From Orientallactaga sibirica (Eukaryota; Chordata; Mammalia; Rodentia; Dipodidae), in contig JAEOAD010002566.1 in the NCBI GenBank assembly GCA_036365145.1, positions 5,177,501 through 5,241,500 on the forward strand: DNA of 64,000 bases, given 5' to 3'. Below, one piece after another: positions 63,878 through 64,000 of this stretch; the first letter of the stretch is position 1; every line of letters begins with the position of its first letter. The notes beneath the pieces were generated by a model that was given only the letters and a program-made list of their open reading frames with translations, was not told the DNA's origin and did not search any database. The position numbers were made by a program, and so were the translations under genes.

Positions 63878-64000
63878 TTCTGTCATATGTGGATCCTAGA
63901 TATGTGTTGTATAAAAGTAGAAGGGAGTGTCATTTAGGAAGTGGAAGCAAAGAAGGAAAGGAGGCATAGAAGAGATAGTGAGGTTGATGCAATCAAAGTG
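63878..64000 (+). mobile_element. L1 3' UTR start, sense, cut by the window edge
   Basis: TCATATGTGGATCCTAGATA followed by GTAGAAGGGAG-type text, as at 20.9 kb. Confidence 0.5.

Overview
This is vertebrate nuclear DNA from a rodent. Evidence for that is the dense mixture of 7SL-derived B1 SINEs and a tRNA-headed SINE of the B2 type (a head like GGCTGGAGAGATGGCTTAGTGG, a B box like GGTTCGATTCCCC, and a TAAATAAATAAA tail). The SINE body differs from mouse B2 and resembles the DIP SINEs of jerboas and birch mice, so a dipodoid such as a jerboa is my best guess. That guess is inferred from memory of the family and was not searched. Introns, SINEs, L1 fragments and LTRs fill more than 95% of the window; real coding sequence is only about 0.8 kb plus pseudogene exons.

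Layout. Bases 1-19,600 (+ strand) hold all six exons of a Sult2a (hydroxysteroid/bile-salt sulfotransferase) gene. It is a pseudogene: exon 2 and exon 4 are each one base short and exon 5 has a stop at its third codon, while exons 1, 3 and 6 and all seen splice sites look normal. Its introns contain a broken ERVL provirus (about 8.2-10.0 kb) and an L1 with a 5' inversion (about 4.6-6.5 kb). Bases about 23.5-26.5 kb hold an inverted copy of the exon 4 region (11.0-13.3 kb), tail to tail with the first. Its exon 4 is open, but its donor is AT instead of GT. A central tract of about 0.5 kb is much more alike than the arms around it, which suggests gene conversion.

Bases 34,278-39,760 (- strand) hold what looks like a complete five-exon gene for a two-FN2-domain seminal/sperm-binding protein, best matched to Bsph2. 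Bases 55,063-61,214 (- strand) hold four exons of a second one, best matched to Bsph1, including 21-nt and 30-nt micro-exons. Its signal-peptide exon was not found in the window. The Sult2a-Bsph neighbourhood agrees with what I recall of the mammalian locus (human 19q13.3, mouse chromosome 7).

Between these genes lie L1 pieces (20.8-22.5, 29.5-31.1, 31.6-32.0, 45.9-49.8, 50.0-50.8 kb), several ERVL/MaLR-type LTRs, a 35-bp U2 snRNA retropseudogene with perfect 14-bp target duplications (53.9 kb), and simple repeats. I see no CRISPR array, operon, bacterial gene or functional RNA gene. The most notable non-genic patterns are a SINE subtype that carries a CTCF-like core (about 11 copies) and several places where SINEs were inserted one after another at the same target site.
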